Shown here: one piece after another, positions 1-7,503 of the stretch
Position numbering within the stretch: position 1 is the stretch's first letter
Layout: the number at the start of each line of letters is the position of its first letter
Source of the DNA: Phycisphaerales bacterium
GTDB taxonomy: Bacteria; Planctomycetota; Phycisphaerae; UBA1845
Direction: 5' to 3'
Assembly: GCA_020353195.1 (NCBI GenBank)
Contig: CP070691.1
Coordinates: 3,115,305 to 3,148,857, forward strand
Length of the DNA: 33,553 bases
The notes under the pieces: model-generated
The model's database searches: none
Told to the model about the DNA's origin: nothing
The model's input: the letters and a program-made list of their open reading frames with translations, nothing else
Translations under genes and position numbers: made by a program

Positions 1-16
1 ACGGTTCTGACCCGCA

Positions 17-35
17 CGGTGGGCCGTGCCCACCG
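17..35. repeat. GC-rich hairpin, 8-bp stem with 3-base loop
   Basis: Positions 17-24 (CGGTGGGC) and 28-35 (GCCCACCG) are perfect reverse complements separated by CGT. No T-run follows on the plus strand, so a simple intrinsic terminator is not supported. It could be a dispersed REP-like palindrome or the end of a transcription unit to the left of the window. Confidence 0.55.
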
Positions 36-54
36 CAGACAACGAAAACAAAGC

Positions 55-94
55 GGCCGGTGAGCCGCAGTGACGAAACCAGCACTCACCGGCC
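55..94. repeat. 10-bp perfect inverted repeat
   Basis: GGCCGGTGAG at 55-64 and CTCACCGGCC at 85-94 are exact reverse complements with a 20-base spacer. No U-tract follows. It sits 20 bases downstream of the hairpin at 17-35. Function is not visible. Confidence 0.5.
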
Positions 95-311
95 AGGCCT
101 CGCCCGGGCGGTGAGTCTGCGCGCCCGAGCCAAGGGCGCCTTCATTCTACCGCAGACCGGACGTCAACACGCGTATAAGGAGTCAATGCTTATGAAGGGA
201 CACTGGACGCAGTTGAGCGGGCTGAATCCAGCCAGGCGCTGGTAGAGCCTGGGCAGCGGGCGGCGGTCGCCCGCGCCATGTAAAGAACACCTTCATTTCG
301 GAGGATGGCAC

Positions 312-1961
312 ATGTTCTCCAGGACGAGAAAGCGCAACTCGCTAGTGATTGTGGTGATTTACGTCTGTTTAACGGGGGTAACGTTTCCAGGATAACTACT
401 GGCGGCAACCGTAATCGAGGAGTGGGTGGCCAGGTACAACGGCCCGGCGAATGACCATGATGAAGCATGGGGCATGGCTCTAGATGCCTCAGGTAACGTT
501 TATGTGACCGGTTACAGCAGAGGCACCAACCCTGACTGCGCCACCGTGAAGTATGATTCATCTGGCAACGAGCTCTGGGTAGCGCGGTACAACGGACCAG
601 GGGATGGGTATGATGACGGAACAGCCATGGCTGTGGATGCCTCAGGGAATGTGTATGTGACCGGCGTAAGCTTCGGGGACGGCACCTACTCTGACTATGC
701 CACCATAAAATATGATTCATTCGGCAGCCAACTCTGGGTCGCCAGGTACGATAGCCCGGCACATTTCCATGATAACCCGTGGGCCATCGCTGTGGATGCC
801 TCAGGGAATGTGTATGTGACCGGCTTGAGTTACGTCGGTGATGGCTGGTTGGGCTATGACGATTGCGACTATGCTACCGTAAAGTATGATTCATCGGGTA
901 ATGAGCTTTGGGTAGCAACGTATGACGGCGGCGGACAGGAGCACGATTCGGGACGAGCCATTGCGCTGGATGTCTTCGGTAATGTCTATGTGACTGGTTC
1001 GAGTGAGGGCATCGGCACCGGCAGGGACTATGCCACCGTCAAGTATGATTCATCCGGCAATGAGCTCTGGGTAGCCAGGTATAATGGCCCGGCCAACAAC
1101 ACTGATGCGGTAGAGGCCGTGGCTGTGGACGCCTCAGGCAATGTCTATGTGGCCGGTCGGAGTGCCGGCATCGACACCGGCATGGACTATGCCACCGTCA
1201 AGTATGATCCATCCGGCAATCAGCTGTGGGCAGCCAGGTACAATGGCCCGGCCAATGGTGAGGAGTGCATGTACATAAACGGCATGGCTCTCGATGGCTC
1301 AGGGAATGTCTATGTGACTGGGGGCAGTGTCGGCGACGGCACCGATCAGGACTATGCCACCGTAAAGTATGATCCATCCGGCAATGAGTTGTGGGTAGCC
1401 AGGTATAATGGCCCGGCCAATGGCCGGGATTACGGGTACACGATGGTTCTGGATGCCTCGGGTAATGTCTACGTGAGTGGGGGAAGTTATGGGATCGGCA
1501 CCGGCGAGGACTATGCCACCATAAAGTATGATTCATCCGGCAATGAGCTCTGGGTTGCGAGGTACAATGGCCCGGGCAATTCCCTTGATCTGGGAGAGGT
1601 CATGGCTCTGGATGGCTCAGGGAATCTCTATGTGACTGGGGGCAGTTTCGGCGACGGCACGTACCTGGACTATGCCACCATAAAGTACGTTCAAGACCCA
1701 GCGGCAGGCATAGAAGCACTGATCGCAGCGGTAATATCTTTGAACCTGCAACAGGGCATTGAGAACAGCCTGGATTCGAAGCTGGATGCGGCGCAGCAGG
1801 CGTTGCAGGACATCAACAAGAACAACAACGTCGCGGCCATCAACGCGCTGGGGGCCTTCATCAACGCCGTGCAGGCGCAGGCCGGCGTCCATATTCCGGT
1901 CGATGACGCGAATGCCCTGATCGCCGCCGCCCAGCAGATCATCGATGTGCTGAACAGCTGA
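312..1961 (+). pseudogene. Secreted SBBP-repeat beta-propeller protein with FIMAH-like C-terminus, stop codon in signal peptide
   Basis: The best start is ATG 312: a GGAGG (300-304) lies 7 bases upstream and the first 27 codons encode a basic start plus hydrophobic stretch, as in a signal peptide. Codon 28 (393-395) is TAA; the same frame then continues as LLAATVIEEW and runs open to 1961. From 432 the protein has eight copies of a roughly 53-residue SBBP repeat (core DYATVKYDSSGNELW, ASGNVYVTG), expected to form a beta-propeller. The last 85 or so residues form a helical domain resembling FIMAH. The in-frame TAA fits a nonsense change from CAA, because the signal peptide and mature part stay in register. 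Alternatives are a sequencing error, read-through, or re-initiation at GTG 426 giving a leaderless cytosolic form. The repeat calls are firm; the state of the gene is uncertain. Confidence 0.8.
423..1688 (+). repeat. Eight tandem SBBP repeats (about 159 bp each)
   Basis: Within the SBBP gene the segments coding for VARYNGPAN, ASGNVYVTG and DYATVKYDSSGNELW recur eight times at intervals of about 159-174 bp and are very similar at DNA level. Copy 3 has a short insertion (GDGWLGYDD region) and copy 4 is the most divergent (VATYDGGGQ). The eighth copy stops at ATIKY and runs into the C-terminal domain. High DNA identity between copies makes the array liable to copy-number change. Confidence 0.9.
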
Positions 1962-2325
1962 CGGGACGTAACGGACAACCTGATCGTTGGCGGTGTGGTC
2001 GAGGATCCGGGAAGACTGCTCTCGGACCTCGCCCACGCCGCCGGCGCGTCCCGGCCGCACACCGGCCTGCGGCGCGCCAATGAACGACTCCCGAACGACC
2101 TCCGATTTCTCCCGCGACCAGTCGCGGTAGCGGATCTGGATGATTGGCGCGGGTTCCCGGCCCGTGGGTTTAGCCCAAGTTAGACACCTCAGAGGGATTC
2201 TCGACTTTCTATTGGTCAAGATTCCCGTTGGCGCGATGGGCAAGGGCGTTTGTCGTTCGGAGACCCGATGTGGTGAGGACCCTGCTTCTTAAATGCCATT
2301 GACCACTCGGGCAGAAGAAGTGTGG
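1962..2325. other. Non-coding or decayed stretch after the SBBP gene
   Basis: Open frames exist on both strands (for example minus-strand codons between about 2243 and 1965), but none has a ribosome binding site, a recognisable motif or an amino-acid composition that favours one frame. It may contain remnants of a lost gene. I cannot name one. Confidence 0.4.
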
Positions 2326-2365
2326 CAGATCCGATCACTTTGGGGAGCCGAAGGGATCGGATCTG
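2326..2365. repeat. Strong 40-base hairpin
   Basis: CAGATCCGATC at 2326-2336 is the exact reverse complement of GATCGGATCTG at 2355-2365. The 18-base loop can extend the stem further through CTT (2338-2340) with AAG (2351-2353). No T-run adjoins either side. It could be an mRNA-end structure or a repeat-element end. Confidence 0.55.
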
Positions 2366-2548
2366 GTATGATTCTCCGCTCCGCATAAGTCACCCGTAAC
2401 TCCTTTCAGACAACGTGCTTGCGCCCTTTGGTCTCCTCTCGCCGCGTCGCTGGCTGCGAAGCGCACCTAAGCGTTCGTCACGACCCCGCCGCCCGGCGCG
2501 CTCCCCGACGCCGGCGGTGATTGCGCCACGCTCTGTCGCCCGGCGTCG

Positions 2549-2692
2549 GGTGATGCAGTTGTCCTCAACGCTGCCGTCGTCACCGATCACGATCGCCCCG
2601 TAATCGCCGCGGATGCGCGCACCCGGCCCAATCCAGCAGCCAGAGCCAACGCTCACCTCACCTAACACATCCGCGCTGGGATGAGCCAGCGG
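2549..2692 (-). pseudogene. Fragment of a gamma-carbonic-anhydrase-like hexapeptide-repeat protein
   Basis: Minus-strand translation gives a left-handed beta-helix signature: HPSADVLGEVSVGSGCW, then IGPGARIRGDYGAIVIG, then VEDNC. This matches the start of gamma-carbonic anhydrase/PaaY-like proteins, where a spacing of I/V-G-x-G hexapeptides leads to an RGD and a DN motif. After VEDNC the reading becomes Arg-rich and no frame continues the hexapeptides or supplies the metal-binding histidines, and no clear start precedes it. About 48 residues of an expected 170-200 remain. I read it as a decayed fragment. Confidence 0.6.
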
Positions 2693-2838
2693 CTGGCGAG
2701 TGCTTCCGCCAGCAGCTTGGCGAGGTCGGCGAGGTGCGGTGGGATCCGATCGCCGGCGGCAATGATGGCCGGCTCGCCGGCCGATGATGGGGACCGGCGT
2801 CGCCGTCGTGCCCCTCGGTCGGGTTTCGGTCGATTCAT
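2662..2838 (-). CDS. Small hypothetical protein (58 aa)
   Basis: The minus-strand ATG at 2836-2838 is preceded by GGAGGA within a dozen bases. The product is basic at the start (MNRPKPDRGARRRRRS) and ends in a plausible amphipathic helix (PPHLADLAKLLAEALASRW). The family is not recognised. Its 3' end overlaps the gamma-carbonic-anhydrase-like fragment in another frame by about 30 bases, so it may once have been the upstream partner of that gene, or the two may be parts of one frameshifted reading frame. The ribosome binding site and helix favour a real or recently real gene. Confidence 0.35.
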   Translation of the reverse strand: MNRPKPDRGARRRRRSPSSAGEPAIIAAGDRIPPHLADLAKLLAEALASRWLIPARMC

Positions 2839-3115
2839 GACATTGCTCCTCCATTCAAGGTGACGGACGACGCCGGGGCGGGTATGGGGCATGCCACTTG
2901 CCCCCGCCCACCACCGCATCGCCGGGATCGCCGAGCATGGTGCGGTTGTGACCTGTGGGTAAAATGGGGGACTGATCAGCGCCAGGTCCAGCCTCAACAA
3001 GACGATCCTAGCCATAACCCACTTCACAGGAATCATTTACGGCAAGCGTGAGCGAACTCCGGATGAGTGAATGGTCTCGGCCGGATAGTTGACTAATCGC
3101 CGTGTAGGAATAGGG
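2839..3115. other. Intergenic region upstream of the first ROK gene
   Basis: No supported gene. The region separates the minus-strand small gene (start near 2838) from the plus-strand ROK gene. A TTGACT at 3089-3094 could be an additional -35 box, but no good -10 follows at 16-18 bases. Confidence 0.45.
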
Positions 3116-3145
3116 TTGCATTTATGTCGGACTATTAATTAATAT
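3116..3145 (+). promoter_or_regulatory. Candidate promoter of ROK regulator 1 (leaderless start)
   Basis: A -35-like TTGCAT (3116-3121), an 18-base spacer and a -10-like TAATAT (3140-3145) place transcription initiation at or next to ATG 3154. No Shine-Dalgarno sequence lies before that ATG. The ROK paralogue at 26780 has the same arrangement, TTGACA-18-TAAGAT then ATG 7 bases later, which supports both promoter calls. Confidence 0.45.
3133..3144. promoter_or_regulatory. 12-bp AT-rich perfect palindrome, candidate ROK operator
   Basis: TATTAATTAATA is perfectly self-complementary in otherwise GC-rich DNA. It overlaps the candidate -10 box of the ROK gene, so a repressor bound there would block its own promoter. 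NagC/Mlc-type ROK repressors bind AT-rich inverted repeats, which fits autoregulation. The paralogue has a related imperfect TCTTAACTAAGA at 26760-26771. Confidence 0.45.
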
Positions 3146-3153
3146 TGTCGATT

Positions 3154-4314
3154 ATGGACGCTGACATTACCGGAACTCCCCCTCTGGTTCGCGTCGTCAA
3201 CCGTCATCGGATCCTGAATCACATCCGGCGGCAGGGGCAGACCTCGCGCGCCGAGTTGGCCAAGTTGACCGGCATCCGGCCGCCGACGGTGTCGGCTGTG
3301 GTGCGGCAGCTCATGGACGAGGGGCTGGTGGAGGAGGTGGGCGACGGCGAGACGTGCACCGGCACCGGTCGCCCGCCGCGGATGGTGGCGCTATCACGGA
3401 CGCGAGCATGTGCGGTCGGTTTTGAGGTGAGCGGTACGGCGATTCGTGCAGGCGTGTGCGACGTCAGCGGCGGCATCCTGTCATCAACGCGGGTGGGTTT
3501 CTCGCCGCAGGATGCGGAGCGGACCGCGGACCGGCTTGCCGAGATCGGCACGGCGTTGCTTGGGGACTCTTCGTTGAGCTGGCGGGACTTGCAGGGTGTG
3601 GGCGTGGCCGTACCGGGACTGGTCGACTCGGGGAACGGGCTTGTGCGCTGGAGCCGGCCTTTGGGTTGGAGCAATACTCGCCTGCAGGACCTGTGCGAGG
3701 CCCGATGGGAAACTCCCACCGATGTGCTGAACAACGCTGTCGCGGGCAGCATGGCCGAGCACTTTCTGGGTTGCGGGCGGGATGCCAATAGCCTGATTTA
3801 CATGTACGTCCGGTTCCGCGTGGTCGAAACGGACACGGAGAACAAGGGGGGCGGCTTCGTTCGGCTTGGAAGCGGGATCATGATCAACGGCGAGCCGTAT
3901 CAAGGGGAGTTCGGCGCGGCCGGTGAAATTACGACGGTGGTGGAGCACCCGTTGTCGATTGCGCGTGACAGCGCGGGGCAACCTTTCTTGGATCTAGAGA
4001 CTTTCGTCACGGCGCTGCAGGAAGGGCAGCAGTCGGCGGTGGCCGCCATGGATCGGGTAGCCGGTGAGGTGGGGTCACACGTCTTACACGCGATTAACTT
4101 CCTGGACCCCGCGATGGTGGCGGTGGAGTCGGACGAGCCGGTGCTGCGGGGCGCCGTGCTGAGCCGGTTGGAGGTGATCATTCACGAGGACCGGCTCCGC
4201 CGGCAAGTAGGCCGGACGAAGGTGGTTGCGTCGGACCTGGGCGAGTTCGGCATGGCGCGCGGAGCCGTGGTCCCCACGTTGCAGCGGGTCCTCCGCATGC
4301 CACGCTTGACGTGA
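3154..4314 (+). CDS. ROK-family transcriptional regulator (paralogue 1)
   Basis: A NagC/XylR-type regulator. Residues about 15-60 form a winged helix-turn-helix (VNRHRILNHIRRQGQ, TSRAELAKLTGIRPPTVS), followed by an ROK sugar-kinase-like fold with GVGVAVPGLVD and GEFGAAGEITT. It lacks the CxCGxxGC zinc motif of canonical ROK proteins, and the usual ND of the kinase active site reads NN (VLNNAVAG), so it should bind an effector rather than phosphorylate it. ATG 3154 is chosen because the promoter layout, shared with the paralogue, puts transcription start at that codon; TTG 3145 is the alternative. It lies directly upstream of the symporter and catabolic genes, so it probably represses them in the absence of a sugar-type ligand. 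About 386 residues, the usual ROK regulator length. Confidence 0.92.
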   Translation: MDADITGTPPLVRVVNRHRILNHIRRQGQTSRAELAKLTGIRPPTVSAVVRQLMDEGLVEEVGDGETCTGTGRPPRMVALSRTRACAVGFEVSGTAIRAGVCDVSGGILSSTRVGFSPQDAERTADRLAEIGTALLGDSSLSWRDLQGVGVAVPGLVDSGNGLVRWSRPLGWSNTRLQDLCEARWETPTDVLNNAVAGSMAEHFLGCGRDANSLIYMYVRFRVVETDTENKGGGFVRLGSGIMINGEPYQGEFGAAGEITTVVEHPLSIARDSAGQPFLDLETFVTALQEGQQSAVAAMDRVAGEVGSHVLHAINFLDPAMVAVESDEPVLRGAVLSRLEVIIHEDRLRRQVGRTKVVASDLGEFGMARGAVVPTLQRVLRMPRLT

Positions 4315-4386
4315 GGTTTGCCAAAGCAAGTGAAGTTGCCGGGGGAAGCCGGTGCTTTAGCCGGTGTGACGACTTGGGAGATCGCG

Positions 4387-6105
4387 GTGTTTGGCGTACG
4401 GCTATTAGACTGGGCGGTCATCGTCATCTACTTGGCGGGCATCACCATCATTGGCACCTGGGCGGCGAAACGCGTTCGCAGCGCATCGAGCTTTTTCATC
4501 GGCGACCGGAAGTTCGGCAAAGTGCTGATGATGTTCTTCACGTTCGGCACCGGGACTCATTCTGACCAAGCCGTGAGTGTCGCGGCGAAAACGTACAACG
4601 TTGGCGCGTCGGGTGTGTGGTACCAATGGCTGTGGCTCCCCGTGACGCCATTCTTCTGGTTGATCGCGCCGGTCTTCCGGCGGATGCGGGCGGTTACGAC
4701 AGCAGATTTCTTTCGGGCGCGCTACGGTCGAGGTGTCGGGATTCTCTTCGCGCTGGTGGGCATGCTCCAACTCGCCGTCAGTATCGGAGTGATGCTAAAA
4801 GGTTCGAGTGCGATGATCACGGCCATTTCCGGTGGCAGCATCGACTCAGACCTAGCCGTGTGGGCCATGACGGTGATGTTCGTCGTATACGGGATTGCGG
4901 GGGGGTTGAACGCAGCTATTGTGACGGACTTCATTCAGGGTTTGCTCACGGTCGTCCTGTCGTTTCTCATCTTGCCCTTTGCCCTGGCCAAGGTGGGCGG
5001 AATGTCCGGGCTTCGCGAGGCGGTCGCGGCACCGGGCATGTTCGAGATCGTGGCGCCTGGGGAGATCACAGGCTTCTATGTGGCTGTGATCTCGCTGAAT
5101 GCGCTGGTGGGGTGGGTGACACAGCCGTCCAGCATGAGCATGTGCGCGGCCGGCCGAACGGAGATGGAGGGGCGGGTCGGCGTCATGTGTGGGATGCTCT
5201 TCAAACGCGTGTGCACAATCGCGTGGGTCCTGACGGGGCTATGCGCAGTCGGGCTCTACGCGGGACGGACAGTGGATGTGGACCACGTCTACGGGTTGAT
5301 GGGCCGTGACCTCCTGCCGGCGATTGCTCCGGGGTTGATCGGTCTGTTTATCGCGTCCATGCTGGCCGCGGTGATGAGTTCGTGCGACGCATTCATGATG
5401 GCTTCGTCGGCGCTTTTCACCGAGAACGTCTACAGAGAAATTCTCGTCAAGGGCCGGACGGATCGACACTACGTGCAGGTCGGACGTGTTGTTGCCGGAG
5501 CCGTCGTCTTGTTCGGAATTCTCTTCGCGTACGAACTTGAGAGTGTGGTCACCGGGCTGGAGATATTCTGGAAGGTGGCCGCGATGATGGGTATCGCGTT
5601 CTGGGCAGGACTGTTCTGGCGCCGTGCCACGTCAGCAGCGGCATGGGCGTCCACGCTTGTCAGCTTCGGGGCCCTTCTGTTCACCGAGAAGGTTCAGTTG
5701 TTCGGGCACACGGTCTGGGACTTTAATGCTCGGTTGGCCGGCTCGCTGCCGGACTTCATGCTGTGGGAGGGTAAGCTGTATCTGCCGTGGCAGATGATTT
5801 TCTATCTGGCAGCGGGGCTCATCACGCTGGTCGTGGTGAGCCTGGCGACGCGCCCGGGGGCGCGTGAGAAACTGGACCCGTTCTACGCGTGTCTGCGCAC
5901 GCCCGTAGGGCCGGACGAGCCGGAAACAGCGCCGTTCACTCTGCCGGCTGGAACAAAGCCGGCGCCCCGACGTGCATGGCTGAACCATCCAGACCTGGAG
6001 ATTCCCAGGCCGGAGAGAGTGTCGGTCGTCGGTTTTGTCGCGGGGTGGGCAGCCGTGGCCCTACTCGTCGCGTTGTTCGTTGGCGTGCTCGACCTCGGGC
6101 GTTGA
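4387..6105 (+). CDS. Sodium:solute symporter (SSS/SLC5 family)
   Basis: A multi-pass membrane carrier with about 13 hydrophobic segments, expected to import a sugar, sugar acid or related solute with Na+. The N-terminus (LLDWAVIVIYLAGITIIG, then SASSFFIGDRKFGK) matches the first helix and loop of SSS proteins, and the TTADFFRARYGRG segment is the typical cytoplasmic loop. The hydrophilic stretch near residues 500-540 precedes a last helix. GTG 4387 has GGGAG six bases upstream and starts just before the first helix; the frame is open back to TTG 4318, which would add 23 residues. It is the first gene after the ROK regulator, and its stop overlaps an ATG (6105) in frame with the next gene, indicating one operon. 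The substrate cannot be read from the sequence. Confidence 0.9.
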   Translation: MFGVRLLDWAVIVIYLAGITIIGTWAAKRVRSASSFFIGDRKFGKVLMMFFTFGTGTHSDQAVSVAAKTYNVGASGVWYQWLWLPVTPFFWLIAPVFRRMRAVTTADFFRARYGRGVGILFALVGMLQLAVSIGVMLKGSSAMITAISGGSIDSDLAVWAMTVMFVVYGIAGGLNAAIVTDFIQGLLTVVLSFLILPFALAKVGGMSGLREAVAAPGMFEIVAPGEITGFYVAVISLNALVGWVTQPSSMSMCAAGRTEMEGRVGVMCGMLFKRVCTIAWVLTGLCAVGLYAGRTVDVDHVYGLMGRDLLPAIAPGLIGLFIASMLAAVMSSCDAFMMASSALFTENVYREILVKGRTDRHYVQVGRVVAGAVVLFGILFAYELESVVTGLEIFWKVAAMMGIAFWAGLFWRRATSAAAWASTLVSFGALLFTEKVQLFGHTVWDFNARLAGSLPDFMLWEGKLYLPWQMIFYLAAGLITLVVVSLATRPGAREKLDPFYACLRTPVGPDEPETAPFTLPAGTKPAPRRAWLNHPDLEIPRPERVSVVGFVAGWAAVALLVALFVGVLDLGR

Positions 6106-6137
6106 TGTACAAGGGGAGGGGCAATCGGAGCGGACTC

Positions 6138-7502
6138 ATGATGACGCGAGAGTCTGAACTGATTCCAGCAGATGTGGACCCGGTGGAGACGGAGTTCCGC
6201 AAAATCTGCACGGCCATTCCGACGCCAGAGTCGGTTGAGATTCTCACGGCGCTGCGCGCACTGGAGCCCCGAGCCATGGGCGGACAGCCGCCCATTGTCT
6301 GGGACCATGGCCGCGGCGTCACGGTGAGCGATCCTTACGGAAACCGGTGGTTGGATTTCTCCTCCGGCGTATTGGTGACATCTGTCGGGCACGGGCACCC
6401 GGCGATCATCGAGGCAATCGAACGAATGGCCGCGCACGGGCTGTACCACGCGTATTGCTTCCCGACGGCGATCCGCCTCGATATGGTTCGCGAGATCATG
6501 TCGTGGCTGACGAAGCCGCTCGCGCGGGTATTGTTACTGACGACCGGGGCCGAAGCGGTGGAGTGTTGCATCAAGCTGGCGCGCACGCAGGGGCTGCGTG
6601 CAGGAGGGCGGAAGAAGAACGTGCTGGTCACGTTCGATGACGCGTTCCACGGCCGCACGATGGGCGCCCAACTTGCCGGCGGGATTGAATCGCTGAAGAG
6701 CTGGATGGGGGATTCCGACGCGCGCTTCGTGCAAGTGCCATTTCCCGACGGCTTTCGCCAGACGGATACCAGCTTTGACGTGTTTGAGCGCGCTCTGCAG
6801 GAGGAGGGGATCGTCCCGGATCACGTGTGCGGTGTGATGAGCGAGACGTATCAGGGGTGCAACGCAACGATCCTGCCCACCGCTTATGCACAGGCCTTGC
6901 GAGCATGGTGTGACGAGCATCAGGCCGTGATGATCCTTGACGAGGTTCAGGCGGGCTTCGGCCGAACGGGGAAGGCCTTCGGGTTCTCGCACCTGGGTGT
7001 GGTGCCCGACTTGGTGGCCTGCGGCAAGGGGATGTCCGGGGGGATGCCCATATCGGCCGTTCTGGGCACGGATGCATTGATGAACCTGTACGGCCCGGGA
7101 GAGATGACGAGCACGCACTCGGCGAACCCGATCTGTTGCGCAGCGGCGTTGGCCAACCTGCGCACAATCCGAGAGGAACATCTGGTCGAGAACGCCGCGA
7201 AGCTGGCACCGGTGCTCCGGAAGGGCCTGGAGCAAATCCGGCTAGTCGCGCGCAACAAGATCGGGCGGGTCGATTCGATCGGGCTTGTGGGTGCGTTGCA
7301 GTTCACGGAACCGGGGACGACGGAGCCGGCGCCGACGGTGGCGCGGGAGATGGTGAAGCGTGCGGTTCAGCAGGGCGTCATGCTGTTTGCCCCGGTCGGG
7401 GTGGGCGGCTGCGCCGTCAAAATCAACCCGCCGCTGTTGATTTGTGAAGAGGCACTGCGTGAGGGATTGGACGTTCTGGAGGCGATTGCAGGAAGCCTGT
7501 AA
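6138..7502 (+). CDS. Class III PLP-dependent aminotransferase
   Basis: A fold-type I, subgroup II aminotransferase of the GABA/ornithine type. It has GAEAVECCIKLAR (PLP-phosphate region), AFHGRTMGA, ILDEVQAGFGRTG with the pyridine-binding Asp at about 268, and CGKGMSGGMPISAVLG with the Schiff-base Lys at about 297. At about 454 residues it is full length. ATG 6138 has CGGAG seven bases upstream; ATG 6105, overlapping the symporter stop, is in frame and possible. It ends one base before the M20 gene, so the two are probably translationally coupled. The family moves a terminal or side-chain amino group to a keto acid, or performs omega-transamination of an amino sugar or amine. Here it may deaminate a product released by the M20 enzyme. 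The exact substrate is unknown. Confidence 0.92.
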   Translation: MMTRESELIPADVDPVETEFRKICTAIPTPESVEILTALRALEPRAMGGQPPIVWDHGRGVTVSDPYGNRWLDFSSGVLVTSVGHGHPAIIEAIERMAAHGLYHAYCFPTAIRLDMVREIMSWLTKPLARVLLLTTGAEAVECCIKLARTQGLRAGGRKKNVLVTFDDAFHGRTMGAQLAGGIESLKSWMGDSDARFVQVPFPDGFRQTDTSFDVFERALQEEGIVPDHVCGVMSETYQGCNATILPTAYAQALRAWCDEHQAVMILDEVQAGFGRTGKAFGFSHLGVVPDLVACGKGMSGGMPISAVLGTDALMNLYGPGEMTSTHSANPICCAAALANLRTIREEHLVENAAKLAPVLRKGLEQIRLVARNKIGRVDSIGLVGALQFTEPGTTEPAPTVAREMVKRAVQQGVMLFAPVGVGGCAVKINPPLLICEEALREGLDVLEAIAGSL

Positions 7503-7503
7503 G

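Larger units (their letters stand above)
1..311. other. Upstream region without a convincing gene
   Basis: No open frame here shows a recognisable domain. Two GC-rich inverted repeats lie at 17-35 and 55-94. A 19-codon reading frame (186-245) has an AAGGAG three bases before its ATG, but the peptide has no recognisable features. A GGAGG at about 300-304 is the ribosome binding site of the downstream SBBP gene. Confidence 0.5.

Noticed and set aside
186..245. 19-codon reading frame with AAGGAG upstream
   Set aside because: Very short, no recognisable peptide features, and the ribosome-site spacing to the first ATG is only three bases; could be chance.
190..762. Long minus-strand frames opposite the SBBP gene
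   Set aside because: They are shadows of the tandem repeats, rich in His, Arg and Trp in a repeating pattern dictated by the opposite strand.
1617..2243. 208-codon minus-strand frame running over the end of the SBBP gene
   Set aside because: Half of it overlaps the confident FIMAH-like coding region, and the rest has no motif or ribosome site.
2286..2393. Short minus-strand frame starting GTG after AAGGAG near 2393-2406
   Set aside because: About 34 codons, crosses the 40-base hairpin, and shows no recognisable protein features.
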